Assembly (NCBI RefSeq): GCF_014211915.1
Contig: NZ_CP060039.1
Location: 2,170,001-2,234,000, forward strand
Reading direction: 5' to 3'
Source of the DNA: Burkholderia cenocepacia
GTDB lineage: Bacteria > Pseudomonadota > Gammaproteobacteria > Burkholderiales > Burkholderiaceae
DNA: 64,000 nucleotides
The notes beneath the pieces are model-generated. The model was given only the letters and a program-made list of their open reading frames with translations. It ran no database searches and was not told the origin of the DNA. The translations under genes were made by a program, and so were the position numbers. Positions within the stretch are counted from its first letter, which is position 1. Every line of letters begins with the position of its first letter. This document shows, piece by piece, positions 17,502 to 29,648 of this stretch.

Positions 17502-18833
17502 ATGAAAAAGAAACTGATTGGTTTGGCTATTGCATTGAGCGCGCTGGCGATGCCGCCGCTGTCGGACGCGGCCGACACGAGCGGCACGATCAGCCTTGCG
17601 ATCGGCGCGCAGCGGCAGATTGCGACGGGGCGCGCGCTGCAGCGGGTCGCTGTCGGCGACCCGTCGGTGGCCGACGTGCTCGTCGTGAAGGGCGGGCGTG
17701 GCGGCGTGCTGCTGGTGGCGAAGAGTGCCGGCGCGACGAACGTGATGATCTGGGAGCGCGGCCGCGACGAGCCGACCGTCTATAACGTGAACGTCACGAG
17801 CGGTGCGGCGCGGGCACTGCTCGACGGCACGTCGCCGAGCGTGAATACGTATGGCGGCACGACGGTGATCGGCGGTGCGGCCGGAACGCTCGACGGGCAT
17901 CAGCGGGCGGTCCATGCGGCGAAGACGGTCGGCGGCAAGGACGGGACGACGCTCGATGCGTCGACGATTTCCGGCAAGAACGTCGTGCAGGTCGATGTGC
18001 GGGTCGTCGAATTCAGCCGCTCGGTGCTGAAGCAGGCGGGCCTGAACTTCTTCAAGCAGAGCAACGGCTTTGCGTTCGGCGCCTTCGCGCCGACGGGGCT
18101 CACCTCGATTACCGGTACGCCGGGCGGCTCGCTCACCTACAACACGAGCGTACCGATTTCGTCGGCGTTCAACCTCGTCGTCAATTCGGTGTCGCGCGGA
18201 TTGTTCGCTGACCTGTCGATTCTCGAGGCGAACAACCTGGCGCGCGTGCTCGCACAGCCGACGCTCGTCGCGTTGTCCGGCCAGAGCGCGAACTTCCTCG
18301 CCGGCGGCGAAATCCCGGTGCCGGTGCCGCAATCGCTCGGCACGATCTCGATCGAATGGAAACCCTACGGCGTCGGGCTCACGGTCACGCCGACCGTGCT
18401 GAGTCCGCGGCGGATCGCGCTGAAGGTTGCGCCCGAGTCGAGCCAGCTCGACTTCGTGCATTCGATCACGATCAACAGCGTGCAGGTGCCCGCGCTGACG
18501 ACGCGGCGCGCGGACACGACAGTCGAGCTCGGCGACGGCGAAAGCTTCGTGATCGGCGGCCTGATCGACCGCGAAACCACGTCCAACGTCAACAAGGTGC
18601 CGTTCCTGGGCGATCTGCCCATCATCGGCGCGTTTTTCAAGAATCTGAGCTACCAGCAGAACGACAAGGAGCTCGTGATCATCGTGACGCCGCATCTCGT
18701 TGCACCGATCGCGCAGGGCGCGCCGCTGCCGGCGACGCCGGGCGAGCTGTCCGAGCAGCGCGACGGTCCGGTGTGGCGTTCGTACCTGGGCGGCATGGCA
18801 TCGCCGGACGCAGGGCCGGGGTTCTCGAAATGA
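17502..18833 (+). CDS. cpaC: Flp pilus outer-membrane secretin CpaC (RcpA)
   Basis: A 443-residue type II/IV secretin subunit forming the outer-membrane channel for the Flp pilus. Signal peptide MKKKLIGLAIALSALAMPPL..DAA, an N-terminal T2SS/T3SS pilus domain (about 28-97, GAQRQIATGRALQRVAVGDP), then the secretin domain in the C-terminal half, with RVLAQPTLVALSGQSANFLAGG-type core, GEIPVPVPQ and the signature NKVPFLGDLPIIGAFFK. The ATG at 17502 gives a proper signal peptide and follows cpaB by 22 bases; an in-frame upstream extension would overlap cpaB and lose it. Confidence 0.94.
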   Translation: MKKKLIGLAIALSALAMPPLSDAADTSGTISLAIGAQRQIATGRALQRVAVGDPSVADVLVVKGGRGGVLLVAKSAGATNVMIWERGRDEPTVYNVNVTSGAARALLDGTSPSVNTYGGTTVIGGAAGTLDGHQRAVHAAKTVGGKDGTTLDASTISGKNVVQVDVRVVEFSRSVLKQAGLNFFKQSNGFAFGAFAPTGLTSITGTPGGSLTYNTSVPISSAFNLVVNSVSRGLFADLSILEANNLARVLAQPTLVALSGQSANFLAGGEIPVPVPQSLGTISIEWKPYGVGLTVTPTVLSPRRIALKVAPESSQLDFVHSITINSVQVPALTTRRADTTVELGDGESFVIGGLIDRETTSNVNKVPFLGDLPIIGAFFKNLSYQQNDKELVIIVTPHLVAPIAQGAPLPATPGELSEQRDGPVWRSYLGGMASPDAGPGFSK

Positions 18834-18908
18834 GCGCGCCGAATCGTTACCGGACCGCGCAGGCCGTCGCGCACGACGCGATGCCTTGCTTCATTGGGAG
18901 TATCCAAG

Positions 18909-20147
18909 ATGAATGCGAGAACCTACTCTTTGGCTGAGCCCGCCGTTACCGACCACTTCGTCTGCGCTTCCTCGCTTGCGGAGCATGTGCACTGGCTGTC
19001 GCAATCGCTGGTGACTGCCGGCGCGGTCGAAGGGGTGCCGCTCGATGGCGCCGCGCTGTCGCAGCGTATCGGCGTGTTGAATCCGGCGCTGGTGTTCATC
19101 GATTTTTCCGGTGACTGCGCGGCGGCAAGCACGGTGGTCGCCGCGGTACGCGCGGCGCATCCGGGCGTGCCGGTCGTCGCACTGGGCTCGCTTGCACAAC
19201 CGGAAGGGGCACTCGCCGCGCTGCGCGCGGGCGTGCGCGATTTCGTCGATTTCTCCGCACCGGCCGACGAAGCGCTGCGGATCACGCGCGTGTTGCTCGA
19301 CAACGTGGGCGAGCCGGCCAATCGTCACGGAAAGGTCACCGCATTGCTCGGCGCGCGCGCCGGAATGGGCGTGAGCACACTCGCCGCGAACCTGTCGGTG
19401 CTGATGCAGCGGCGGCCGGCCGACCCCGCGCGCACGGCGGCACTGCTCGATCTCGGGCTGCCGGCCGGCGACGGCGCGTTGTTCCTGAACACGCGCTGCG
19501 AATTCCATTTCGTCGAGGCCGTGCGCAACCTGCGCCGGATCGACCGCACGTTCGTGACCACCGCACTCGCGCGCCATTCGAGCGGCGTCGCGCTGACGAC
19601 GCTGCCACCGAATCTCGCCGAGCTGCGCGACGTGGCGACAGCGTCTTGCGCGGCGTTGCTGAACCGGCTGCGGGCGTTCTTCGATCACCAGATCGTCGAT
19701 CTCGGCGGCTTCCCGAATCGCGAATTCATTGCGCAGGTCGTGAACCTCGCGGACGAAGCATGGCTCGTTTGCGATCAGGGCGTGGCATCGGTCGTATCGG
19801 CGGTCGAGATGCTGGACGGGTTGCGCGAGGCAGGCGCCGCGACCGACCGGATCCGGCTCGTCGTCAACCAGTTCGATGCCGAGCTCGGGCTGATGCCCGC
19901 GCAGATCGCCGAACGGCTCGATCTGTCGCTGCTGGCGACGCTGCCGTCGCGGCGCGTGTCGATCGGCCATGCGGCGAACCAGGGCAAGCTGATCGCCGAG
20001 GTCGCGGAACGCGATCCGTACGTTCGTGCGCTCGGGCCGCTGGTCGAGCGGCTCGCGGGCGCATCGGCGCCGGGAGCGGCACAGCGTGCGGCCGGCGGCC
20101 TCTCTGCGCTCAAGCGAATCATTCAATCCTCTACGAAGCGGTCGTAA
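18909..20147 (+). CDS. cpaE: Pilus assembly ATPase-like protein CpaE/TadZ
   Basis: A 412-residue TadZ/CpaE protein that localises the Tad machine at the cell pole. The N-terminal third (about 10-125) is a receiver-like domain without clear phosphorylation residues. The rest is a MinD/ParA-type fold: the P-loop region reads LLGARAGMGVSTLAANL, where the canonical lysines are replaced (Ala-Arg-Ala and Val), so ATP binding or hydrolysis is probably altered, as in other TadZ proteins. DLGLPAGDGALFLN and IVDLGGFPNREF follow. GGGAG lies 8 bases before the ATG. Only 3 bases separate its stop from cpaF. Confidence 0.9.
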   Translation: MNARTYSLAEPAVTDHFVCASSLAEHVHWLSQSLVTAGAVEGVPLDGAALSQRIGVLNPALVFIDFSGDCAAASTVVAAVRAAHPGVPVVALGSLAQPEGALAALRAGVRDFVDFSAPADEALRITRVLLDNVGEPANRHGKVTALLGARAGMGVSTLAANLSVLMQRRPADPARTAALLDLGLPAGDGALFLNTRCEFHFVEAVRNLRRIDRTFVTTALARHSSGVALTTLPPNLAELRDVATASCAALLNRLRAFFDHQIVDLGGFPNREFIAQVVNLADEAWLVCDQGVASVVSAVEMLDGLREAGAATDRIRLVVNQFDAELGLMPAQIAERLDLSLLATLPSRRVSIGHAANQGKLIAEVAERDPYVRALGPLVERLAGASAPGAAQRAAGGLSALKRIIQSSTKRS

Positions 20148-20150
20148 GCG

Positions 20151-21503
20151 ATGGCACACGACATTCAATTTGCCGACGGCGCAGCGCCGTTCTCGCAAAC
20201 GCAACAGTTCCACGACATCAAGAATGCCGCGCACGAGCATCTGCTCACGCGGATCGAGGAACTGGGCGCCGAATTCGGCCGTTGGTCGCGACAGGCGATC
20301 AACCAGTTCGTCGACCTCGAAATCGACAGCTTCGTGCGGTTGCGGCGCATCCCGCTCAACGAGAGCGAGGTGCGTGCGGTGGCCGAGGCGCTGACGAAGG
20401 AGCTCGCCGGCTTCGGGCCGATCGAAGACCTGTTGGCGGACCCGCACGTCGAGGACATCCTGATCAACGGCTACAACGACATCTACGTGTCGCGCCACGG
20501 GATCCTGTCGAAGCTGCCGATCCGCTTCACCGACAATGCGCATCTGCTGCGGATCGTGCGACGGATTCTCGCGCCGGTCGGCCGGCGGCTCGACGAATCG
20601 AATCCGATGGTCGATGCGCGGCTGCCCGACGGCGGGCGGGTCAACGTCGTGATCGAACCGTTGTCGATCGACGGCCCGGTCGTGTCGATCCGGAAGTTCC
20701 GCAAGGACCCGCTGAAGCCCGAGGATCTGCTGGGCAACGGTACCTACAACGAGGAAATCGGCCGGTTGCTCGAGGCCGCGGTCGACGCGCGCTGCAACGT
20801 GCTCGTGTCGGGCGGCACCAGTTCGGGCAAGACGTCGCTGCTGAATGCGCTGGCGTTCCACATCCCGATGGCGGAACGCGTCGTGACGATCGAGGATACG
20901 GCCGAACTGTCGCTGAATCACCCGCACGTCGTGCGGCTCGAAAGTCGTCCCGGCGGGTTCGACGGCAGCGGCGTCGTGACGATTCGCGACCTGCTGCGAA
21001 ACACGCTGCGGATGCGGCCGGACCGGATCATCGTCGGCGAAGTGCGCGGCGGCGAGGTGCTCGAAATGCTGCAGGCGATGAATACCGGCCACGATGGATC
21101 GATGGGCACCGTGCACGCCAGCTCGCCGCGCGAATGTTTGTACCGGCTCGAGATGCTGGCGGGTTTCGCCGGTTTTCAGGGGACCGAAGCAAGCCTGCGA
21201 CGGCAGATCGCCAACGCGATCGACTTCATCGTGCAGATCGGCCGGCTGTCCAACGGCCGCCGCCGCATCCTGTCGATCACCGAAGTCACCGGCATGTCGG
21301 ACAACATCGTATCGACGCAGGAGCTGTATCGCTACGAAGCGCGCGTCACGCCGGAGGGCGAAGAGATCGATCATTGGGAATCGCTCGGCATTCATCCGCA
21401 TTCGCCGAAGCTGGCGCGTTTCCGCAGCACGCTGGTGTCGGCGGGCGGCGGTGGTGGCGGGTTCGGTGGCAGCTTCGGGCGAGGCGGGGGCTTCAATGTC
21501 TAG
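20151..21503 (+). CDS. cpaF: Flp pilus secretion ATPase CpaF (TadA)
   Basis: A 450-residue VirB11/GspE-family hexameric ATPase that powers Flp pilus polymerisation. Walker [10 protein letters not shown] (221-229), Asp box TIEDTAEL (246-253), Walker [13 protein letters not shown] (289-300) and His box [11 protein letters not shown] (312-322) are all intact. The N-terminal 1-100 domain and the [17 protein letters not shown] glycine tail are usual for TadA. The stop overlaps the start of tadB by 8 bases (ATGTCTAG), implying translational coupling. Confidence 0.95.
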   Translation: MAHDIQFADGAAPFSQTQQFHDIKNAAHEHLLTRIEELGAEFGRWSRQAINQFVDLEIDSFVRLRRIPLNESEVRAVAEALTKELAGFGPIEDLLADPHVEDILINGYNDIYVSRHGILSKLPIRFTDNAHLLRIVRRILAPVGRRLDESNPMVDARLPDGGRVNVVIEPLSIDGPVVSIRKFRKDPLKPEDLLGNGTYNEEIGRLLEAAVDARCNVLVSGGTSSGKTSLLNALAFHIPMAERVVTIEDTAELSLNHPHVVRLESRPGGFDGSGVVTIRDLLRNTLRMRPDRIIVGEVRGGEVLEMLQAMNTGHDGSMGTVHASSPRECLYRLEMLAGFAGFQGTEASLRRQIANAIDFIVQIGRLSNGRRRILSITEVTGMSDNIVSTQELYRYEARVTPEGEEIDHWESLGIHPHSPKLARFRSTLVSAGGGGGGFGGSFGRGGGFNV

Positions 21504-22476
21504 CGCCACCTTGCTCGCGCTGATGTTCGCGTTGATTTGCGCGGCGGCCGGGCTGCTGCTGTGGCGCGGAAGCCAGGTGCGGGAAGGGCGTGCGCATGCG
21601 CAGCGGTTCTTCGACAGCCGCGTCGGACAGGGCGCGCGCCCCGCCGCATCGGCTGGCGATACACGCACCGCGCGCGCCCCGGCGGCCGGTACGGCGAACC
21701 CGCAGGAGCCCGAACAAGGGTTCGCGCGCTGGCGTGCGTCGGCGTTCAACGCATGGACCGTGCTGTCCGACCGTGCGGGCCTCGATGAAGTCCGCGCCGG
21801 CCTCGTGCTGTCGCTGGCGATCGTTGTGCTGCTCGCACTGTGGGCCGGCATGGCCGGCGGCGTGCTCGCCGCGGCGGCCGCGCTCGTCGCGGGCAGTGTG
21901 TTGGTCGTGCTGTGGATCACGTCACGCATCAGCCGGCGCCGCCTGAAGATCGTCCGTCAGTTGCCGTCGTTTCTCGACGGGATCGTACGGCTCGTGACGC
22001 TCGGGAACAGCGTGCCGGCGGCGTTCCAGTCGGCGCTTCAGACGGCCGAAATGCCGCTGCGCCGCTGCCTCGACGACGTGTCGCGAATGCTGCGCTCCGG
22101 CGTCGACATCGATCGTGCGATGCTGCACATCGCGCATACGTACCGTATTCGCGAATTCGAACTGGTCGGCGCGGTACTGCGTCTGTCGGTGCGCTATGGC
22201 GGACGGGCGGACGTGATGCTCGACCGGATGTCGACCTTCATGCGCGATCTCGAGCAGGCGGAGCGCGAACTGTCCGCGATGTCGGCCGAAACCCGGCTGT
22301 CCGCATGGGTGCTGGCATTGTTGCCGATCGCGGTCGGCAGCTTCGTCATTGCCACGAGCCCGCGCTATTTCACGGCGATGTGGAACGACGATGCCGGACG
22401 TCAGCTGGTTTACCTGGCGTTCGCGCTGCAGGCGATCGGCGGTTTCTGGCTGTTCCGGCTCGCGCGGCTGAGGTGA
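21496..22476 (+). CDS. tadB: Tad inner-membrane platform protein TadB
   Basis: A 326-residue type II secretion F-domain (GspF) protein. Hydrophobic segments near 5-22, 101-118, 122-140, 268-286 and 304-322; the T2SSF domain spans about 153-285 (LPSFLDGIVRLVTLGNSVPAAFQ...). With TadC it forms the inner-membrane platform on which CpaF acts. The start overlaps cpaF. Residues 40-80 are an Ala/Arg/Pro-rich cytoplasmic linker. Confidence 0.93.
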   Translation: MSSATLLALMFALICAAAGLLLWRGSQVREGRAHAQRFFDSRVGQGARPAASAGDTRTARAPAAGTANPQEPEQGFARWRASAFNAWTVLSDRAGLDEVRAGLVLSLAIVVLLALWAGMAGGVLAAAAALVAGSVLVVLWITSRISRRRLKIVRQLPSFLDGIVRLVTLGNSVPAAFQSALQTAEMPLRRCLDDVSRMLRSGVDIDRAMLHIAHTYRIREFELVGAVLRLSVRYGGRADVMLDRMSTFMRDLEQAERELSAMSAETRLSAWVLALLPIAVGSFVIATSPRYFTAMWNDDAGRQLVYLAFALQAIGGFWLFRLARLR

Positions 22477-22480
22477 ATGG

Positions 22481-23479
22481 ATGGATGCAAACCGTTTAGG
22501 CGCGCTTGCGCTGGTGCTCGGATCGGTCGGCGTGCTGCTGCTTGCCGCGCTCGCGATCGTTCGCATCGTGCTCGTGCAGCGTGCCGAGCGCGCGCTGTTG
22601 CATGCGCTCGACCGCCGGGCCGCCGCGGCCGAAGCGGCCGCCGCGCGTGCCGGTTCCGGCGACGCGGCGCGCGAGGCAGCGGCACCTGTCGCGCCGCGGG
22701 TTCGCTTCGCGAGGCTGCGCGAACGTTTCGAAGACGTCGGGATGCGGTGGCTCGATACCAGTTTCAGCCGATATCTGATCGCCGACGAAGACCGTCGATT
22801 GCTCGAGCAGTGCGGTTTCGTCGACGTGCGCGCCAGAGCGCTGTTCGTCGGCGCGCGCATCGTCTGCGCGATCCTGCTGCCGGCGCTGGCCGTGCTGGTA
22901 CTGATCGGCCGCGGACAGCAAGCGCGCTGGCCGTTGTGGCTGTCCATTGCGCTCGTGACCGGCTACATGCTGCCGAAAATCTACGTGCGGCGGCGCGCGA
23001 CCGCGCGTCGGCAGAGCCTTGCGGCCGAACTGCCGCTGCTCGTCGACATGTTGCGGCTGCTGCAGGGCGTCGGCCTGTCGCTCGACCAGAGCATCCAGGT
23101 GGTCACACACGATTTTCAGACGATGTTGCCGGTGCTGTCGTGGGAGCTCGGCGTCGCGCAGCGGCAGTTCGCGGCCGGACGTACGCGCGAGCAATCGCTG
23201 CAACGCCTCACGAACAGTTTCGACAACGAGGATCTGCGCGCGATCGTGCGCTTGCTGATTCAGGTCGACAAGCATGGCGGCGCGGTGCAGGAGCCGCTGA
23301 AGCAATTCGGCGACCGTCTGCGTGAAGGGCGTCGCGCGACGCTGCGCGAGCAGATCGGCCGCCTGACGGTGAAGATGACCGGCGTGATGATCGTCACGCT
23401 GTTGCCGGCATTGTTGATCGTGACCGCGGGGCCGGGGATCATGACCGTGCTGTCCGCGCTCGCTGCGTTTCAGCGCTGA
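22481..23479 (+). CDS. tadC: Tad inner-membrane platform protein TadC
   Basis: A 332-residue T2SSF-domain protein, partner of TadB. One N-terminal membrane helix (LVLGSVGVLLLAALAIVRIVL), an Ala-rich cytoplasmic stretch, two further helices near 120-165, the T2SSF domain (about 175-305, LAAELPLLVDMLRLLQGVGLSLDQS) and a final helix (MTGVMIVTLLPALLIVTAGPGI). It starts 4 bases after tadB. Confidence 0.93.
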   Translation: MDANRLGALALVLGSVGVLLLAALAIVRIVLVQRAERALLHALDRRAAAAEAAAARAGSGDAAREAAAPVAPRVRFARLRERFEDVGMRWLDTSFSRYLIADEDRRLLEQCGFVDVRARALFVGARIVCAILLPALAVLVLIGRGQQARWPLWLSIALVTGYMLPKIYVRRRATARRQSLAAELPLLVDMLRLLQGVGLSLDQSIQVVTHDFQTMLPVLSWELGVAQRQFAAGRTREQSLQRLTNSFDNEDLRAIVRLLIQVDKHGGAVQEPLKQFGDRLREGRRATLREQIGRLTVKMTGVMIVTLLPALLIVTAGPGIMTVLSALAAFQR

Positions 23480-23508
23480 TGCGGCATGAGGGGAAGGAGC
23501 GACACAAG

Positions 23509-24336
23509 ATGAATCGATTGGGTTGGGTTCGCACGATCGCAGGCGCGACGGCGTGCGCGTTGCTCGCCAGCGGGTGCGCGATGTTCAAGGAGTCCGGATA
23601 CGGTATCGGTGCGCAGGCCGAACGCGGCGCGCTGATGCAGGCCGCGGCCGACAAGAATGCGGCGCCCGATACGCCGGGCATGTATCTGGGCCTGATCGAG
23701 CGGATGCAGGGGCAAGGGCTGTATTTCGCGTCGCTCGCGCACATCGATCAGTACGAGAAGCAATATGGCGCATCGCCGGACACGATCCTGCTGCGCGCCG
23801 ACGCGTTGCGGGCGACCGGCCAGTACGACGCCGGCGTGGCCGCCTATACCAAGTTGCTGACGACGCCGCTCGCGGCACGCGGCTATCGCGGGCTCGGCCT
23901 GACCGCCGGCGCTCGCGGCGATTTTGCGCTGGCCGCGCAGCAGCTCGAGCAGGCGACGGCGCTTGCGCCGACCGATGCGGCGACGTTGTCCGACCTTGCG
24001 TATTCGAAGATGCGCGACGGCGATCTGGCCGGGGCACGCGTGCCGCTGCTGAAGGCGGCCGAACTCGAGCAGAAGAACCCGAAGATCCTCAGCAACTTCG
24101 TGCTCTACCTGCTCGCGACCGGTCACGCGAAGGACGCGCGGCGGCTGATGGATCAGCAGAAGTTGTCGCCCGCCGTGCGCAACCAGATTCGCGACGACGA
24201 GACGAAGGTCGCGGCCGCGATGCGCGCGAAGCAGCGCGCCGTCGCCTATACGCCGGCCAGCGTGCCCGTGCCGTCGGTGGCGAGCAGCGACAATTTCGAT
24301 CTTGCCGTGCCGCTGCTGCAGCGTTTCGCGCGATAA
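23509..24336 (+). CDS. tadD: TadD-like TPR lipoprotein
   Basis: A 275-residue lipoprotein with lipobox LLASGC (Cys23) and several tetratricopeptide repeats between about 60 and 220 (ILLRADALRATGQYDAGVAAYTKLL, AARGYRGLGLTAGARGDFALAAQQLEQA, AATLSDLAYSKMRDGDLAGARVPLLKA). TadD lipoproteins act like pilotins or scaffolds for the Tad secretin. GGGAAGGAG lies 9 bases before the ATG at 23509; the in-frame ATG at 23479 would place 10 extra residues before the signal peptide and is less likely. Confidence 0.9.
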   Translation: MNRLGWVRTIAGATACALLASGCAMFKESGYGIGAQAERGALMQAAADKNAAPDTPGMYLGLIERMQGQGLYFASLAHIDQYEKQYGASPDTILLRADALRATGQYDAGVAAYTKLLTTPLAARGYRGLGLTAGARGDFALAAQQLEQATALAPTDAATLSDLAYSKMRDGDLAGARVPLLKAAELEQKNPKILSNFVLYLLATGHAKDARRLMDQQKLSPAVRNQIRDDETKVAAAMRAKQRAVAYTPASVPVPSVASSDNFDLAVPLLQRFAR

Positions 24337-24359
24337 CGACGATATTCACGGAGGCCATC

Positions 24360-24686
24360 ATGTTTCACCTTTCCTCAATCCGCGTGCAGGCCGTGGGCAT
24401 CGCCTTCGCCTGCTCGCTCGGGGCGGGCGTCGCGCATGCGCAAGACGACACGCCGGCGTCCGAAATCGGTCATGCGACCAGCGCGCTGCTCGACGTGCAG
24501 CGCTCGAATCGCGCGGCCGCCGCGCCGCAACCGATCGACGGTGCGGCCGGCACGTATGCCTATCAGCGCTATATCGACTCGTTCAAGACGCCGATTCCGC
24601 AGTGGTTCGGCACGATGTCGGCGTCGGGCGGCGGCAGCAGCAGTGGTAGCGGCGGCGGCCTTTCCGGTGGCGACCTCGCGCGCTGA
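24360..24686 (+). CDS. DUF3613 domain exported protein of the Tad locus
   Basis: A 108-residue protein with a Sec signal peptide (MFHLSSIRVQAVGIAFACSL..AHA), a short helical region, the DUF3613 core YAYQRYIDSFKTPIPQWF and a Ser/Gly-rich tail. GGAGG precedes the ATG. The family is found in Tad loci of beta-proteobacteria; its role is unknown. Position between tadD and tadG, with 23 and 12 base gaps, suggests a periplasmic assembly accessory. Confidence 0.8.
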   Translation: MFHLSSIRVQAVGIAFACSLGAGVAHAQDDTPASEIGHATSALLDVQRSNRAAAAPQPIDGAAGTYAYQRYIDSFKTPIPQWFGTMSASGGGSSSGSGGGLSGGDLAR

Positions 24687-24698
24687 CGGAGCAAAACG

Positions 24699-27930
<3,232 letters not shown>

Positions 27931-27984
27931 TTAATGAGATAAAATCGCGGTGAATTACAACGACTCGGGCGGGAATAAAACTTC

Positions 27985-28695
27985 ATGAGCCATATGACGG
28001 GGTTGGGGCGGGTGAGCGTATTGCTGCTCGCCATGGCGGGAGGCGTGCAAGGCGCGTTCGCGCAGGGGCTGGCGGGCGGCGATCCGTCGGCGGTGCAGCA
28101 GGCGTCGGCGCCGGTGGCCGCGATTCCGGTGATCGATTCGCAGGCACAGACGTCGGTGCAGCCGCAGGCCGGCGAGACGTCGGGGCCGAGCACGGTCGAC
28201 GACTTGCAGCGCCAGATCCAGGCGCACTCGTTGACGGAAATGCGCACGAGCTACAACGGCAGCTACGGCGCCAGCCTGTTGTTCAACGTCAAGGACGGTG
28301 CGTATTTCGTCGCGTTGTTCCAGCAGAAGGCGTTCTGGCGCGTGATCAAGACTTACGACGAAACGCGTGCGGAAGCGATCTATCGCGATTTCTCGCACCA
28401 GGCGGAGCGTCTGGCCGTCAACGAGTTGCGGGCGGCGAAGCTGGAATCGCAGAAGGCGCAAATGGACAAGCAGATCGAGGTCACGCAGGACCGCGCGCGG
28501 CGCCTGCAGGCGGACATCTCGATCGCCCGCCAGCAGCAGGCGGCGGTGGCGGATCGCCAGAAGAGCGTGCGGAGCGAAACGGCGGCGTTGCAGGCGCAAC
28601 AGGCTCAACTCCAGTCGCAACTGCGGGCGTTGCAGCAGCAGGTGCGTTCGCTGCAGCGCGAGGCCGACGCGGGCCTGCCGACGACGGCACGCTGA
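27985..28695 (+). CDS. DUF2968 family exported coiled-coil protein
   Basis: A 236-residue protein: signal peptide (VSVLLLAMAGGVQGAFAQ), a globular part with TEMRTSYNGSYGASLLFN and YFVALFQQKAFWRVIKTYDE, and a C-terminal coiled coil (about 150-228) rich in Gln, Ala and Arg. This is the DUF2968 family, mainly found in Burkholderia; function unknown. It is 54 bases after the sigma-54 regulator and ends just before a bidirectional terminator, so it may be the last gene of the Tad transcript. An ATG at 27994 is an alternative start. Confidence 0.8.
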   Translation: MSHMTGLGRVSVLLLAMAGGVQGAFAQGLAGGDPSAVQQASAPVAAIPVIDSQAQTSVQPQAGETSGPSTVDDLQRQIQAHSLTEMRTSYNGSYGASLLFNVKDGAYFVALFQQKAFWRVIKTYDETRAEAIYRDFSHQAERLAVNELRAAKLESQKAQMDKQIEVTQDRARRLQADISIARQQQAAVADRQKSVRSETAALQAQQAQLQSQLRALQQQVRSLQREADAGLPTTAR

Positions 28696-28742
28696 ACCCA
28701 ATAACGACGGTGTGGCGACATGCCGCGCCGGCCGTACAAGTG

Positions 28743-28775
28743 AAAAGGGCAAGCCGGTTGGCTTGCCCTTTTGTT
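28743..28775. terminator. Bidirectional terminator after the Tad locus and hfq2
   Basis: AAAAGGGCAAGCC and GGCTTGCCCTTTT form a 13-bp perfect stem around GGTT, flanked by T-runs in both directions. It closes the plus-strand DUF2968 gene and the convergent minus-strand hfq-like gene. Confidence 0.88.
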
Positions 28776-29353
28776 TTACTGGCCGTCCGGCACGATTCGC
28801 CGGCGGCGCGTCACGATGACCGGCCCGTTGCCGCCGCGGGAATCCGACGGCGCGGCGTTGCCGGATGCGTCGCCGGTGTCGCGCGGCGCGCCGTAGTTTT
28901 CGCGAGGTTCACGCGGCTCGCGGGGGGCGCCGTAGCCTTCGCGCGGCTCACGTGAGCCGTAACCCTCGCGCGGCTCGCGGGAACCGTAGCCTTCACGCGG
29001 CTCGCGGGAGCCGTAGCCGCCGTCGCCGCGCGATTCGCGCGGGCCGCCGTGCGAGCCGTACGGGCTGTGACCGCCGCCTTCACGGCCGCCGGGGCGACCA
29101 CCGGTGCGCGGGCCGCGGGGCCGCCGCCGCCGGGGCGCGAGCCGCCCGTGTCGAGCTGGATCGTGGAAATCGCACGCTTGTAGATGCCTTGCAGACCCAC
29201 GGGGGTGCGCAGCATCACCAGATACTGGTCGAACGACTCGATACACCCCGTCAGACGAATGCCGTTGACGAGATAGATTTCAACACGCTTACGTTCCTTG
29301 CGCGCCGAATTGATGAAGTCGTTTTGCGGATGGGATTCTGCGGGATTGGCCAT
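28776..29353 (-). CDS. hfq2: RNA chaperone Hfq, long Gly/Arg-tailed type (Hfq2), apparently frameshifted
   Basis: The first 70 residues (ATG at 29353) are an Hfq Sm domain: [36 protein letters not shown] and [11 protein letters not shown]. The usual YKHAIS reads YKRAIS. Burkholderia Hfq2 has this domain plus a long Gly/Arg/Tyr tail with REPREGYGS repeats. Here that tail lies in another frame: about three 27-bp units (28938-29020) encode GYGSREPRE only in the shifted frame and differ among themselves only at synonymous positions of that frame. One extra base near 29117-29135 (a G-rich run on the plus strand) would fuse both parts into a 192-residue protein ending at 28776. As written, the Sm frame continues as unrelated Ala/Arg/Thr sequence to 28811. 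True mutation and base-calling error cannot be told apart here. Confidence 0.85.
28938..29020 (-). repeat. 27-bp tandem repeats encoding GYGSREPRE
   Basis: About three consecutive 27-bp units in the C-terminal tail of the hfq2-like gene. Differences between copies (GGT/GGC, TCA/TCC, CGT/CGC, GAA/GAG) are all synonymous in one frame, which identifies the true reading frame of the tail. Confidence 0.85.
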
Positions 29354-29648
29354 TGAGGTGCGGCAGGAGCCTGCGTCAGAGAATATGTTGTGCGTGTGTG
29401 TGGCGTGTTCGTCCACAAGCCGTTTGGCGGAATTCTACCCTGTTCGATAAGGGAGCGCGCAGTCGTGATTGTGTCGAACCGTAACCCACTATAGACGTTC
29501 CGGCGCATTTTCGCGATTAGGCCGAACGGTCAAATTCGTTTCGTTACGTGGCGTTACGACTCTCGCAGCCCCGTATCACCTGGGTGCGCGCGCCGCGCTT
29601 ACATTGACCGCGTGAACCGGACGGGCCGGCTTATCAGGGATGCGGAGC

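Noticed and set aside
18891..21929. 1012-codon antisense open frame over cpaE-cpaF-tadB
   Set aside because: Shadow of three well-supported Tad genes; no motif.
28938..29020. Possible CRISPR or REP repeat
   Set aside because: 27-bp units are contiguous coding repeats of the Hfq2 tail.
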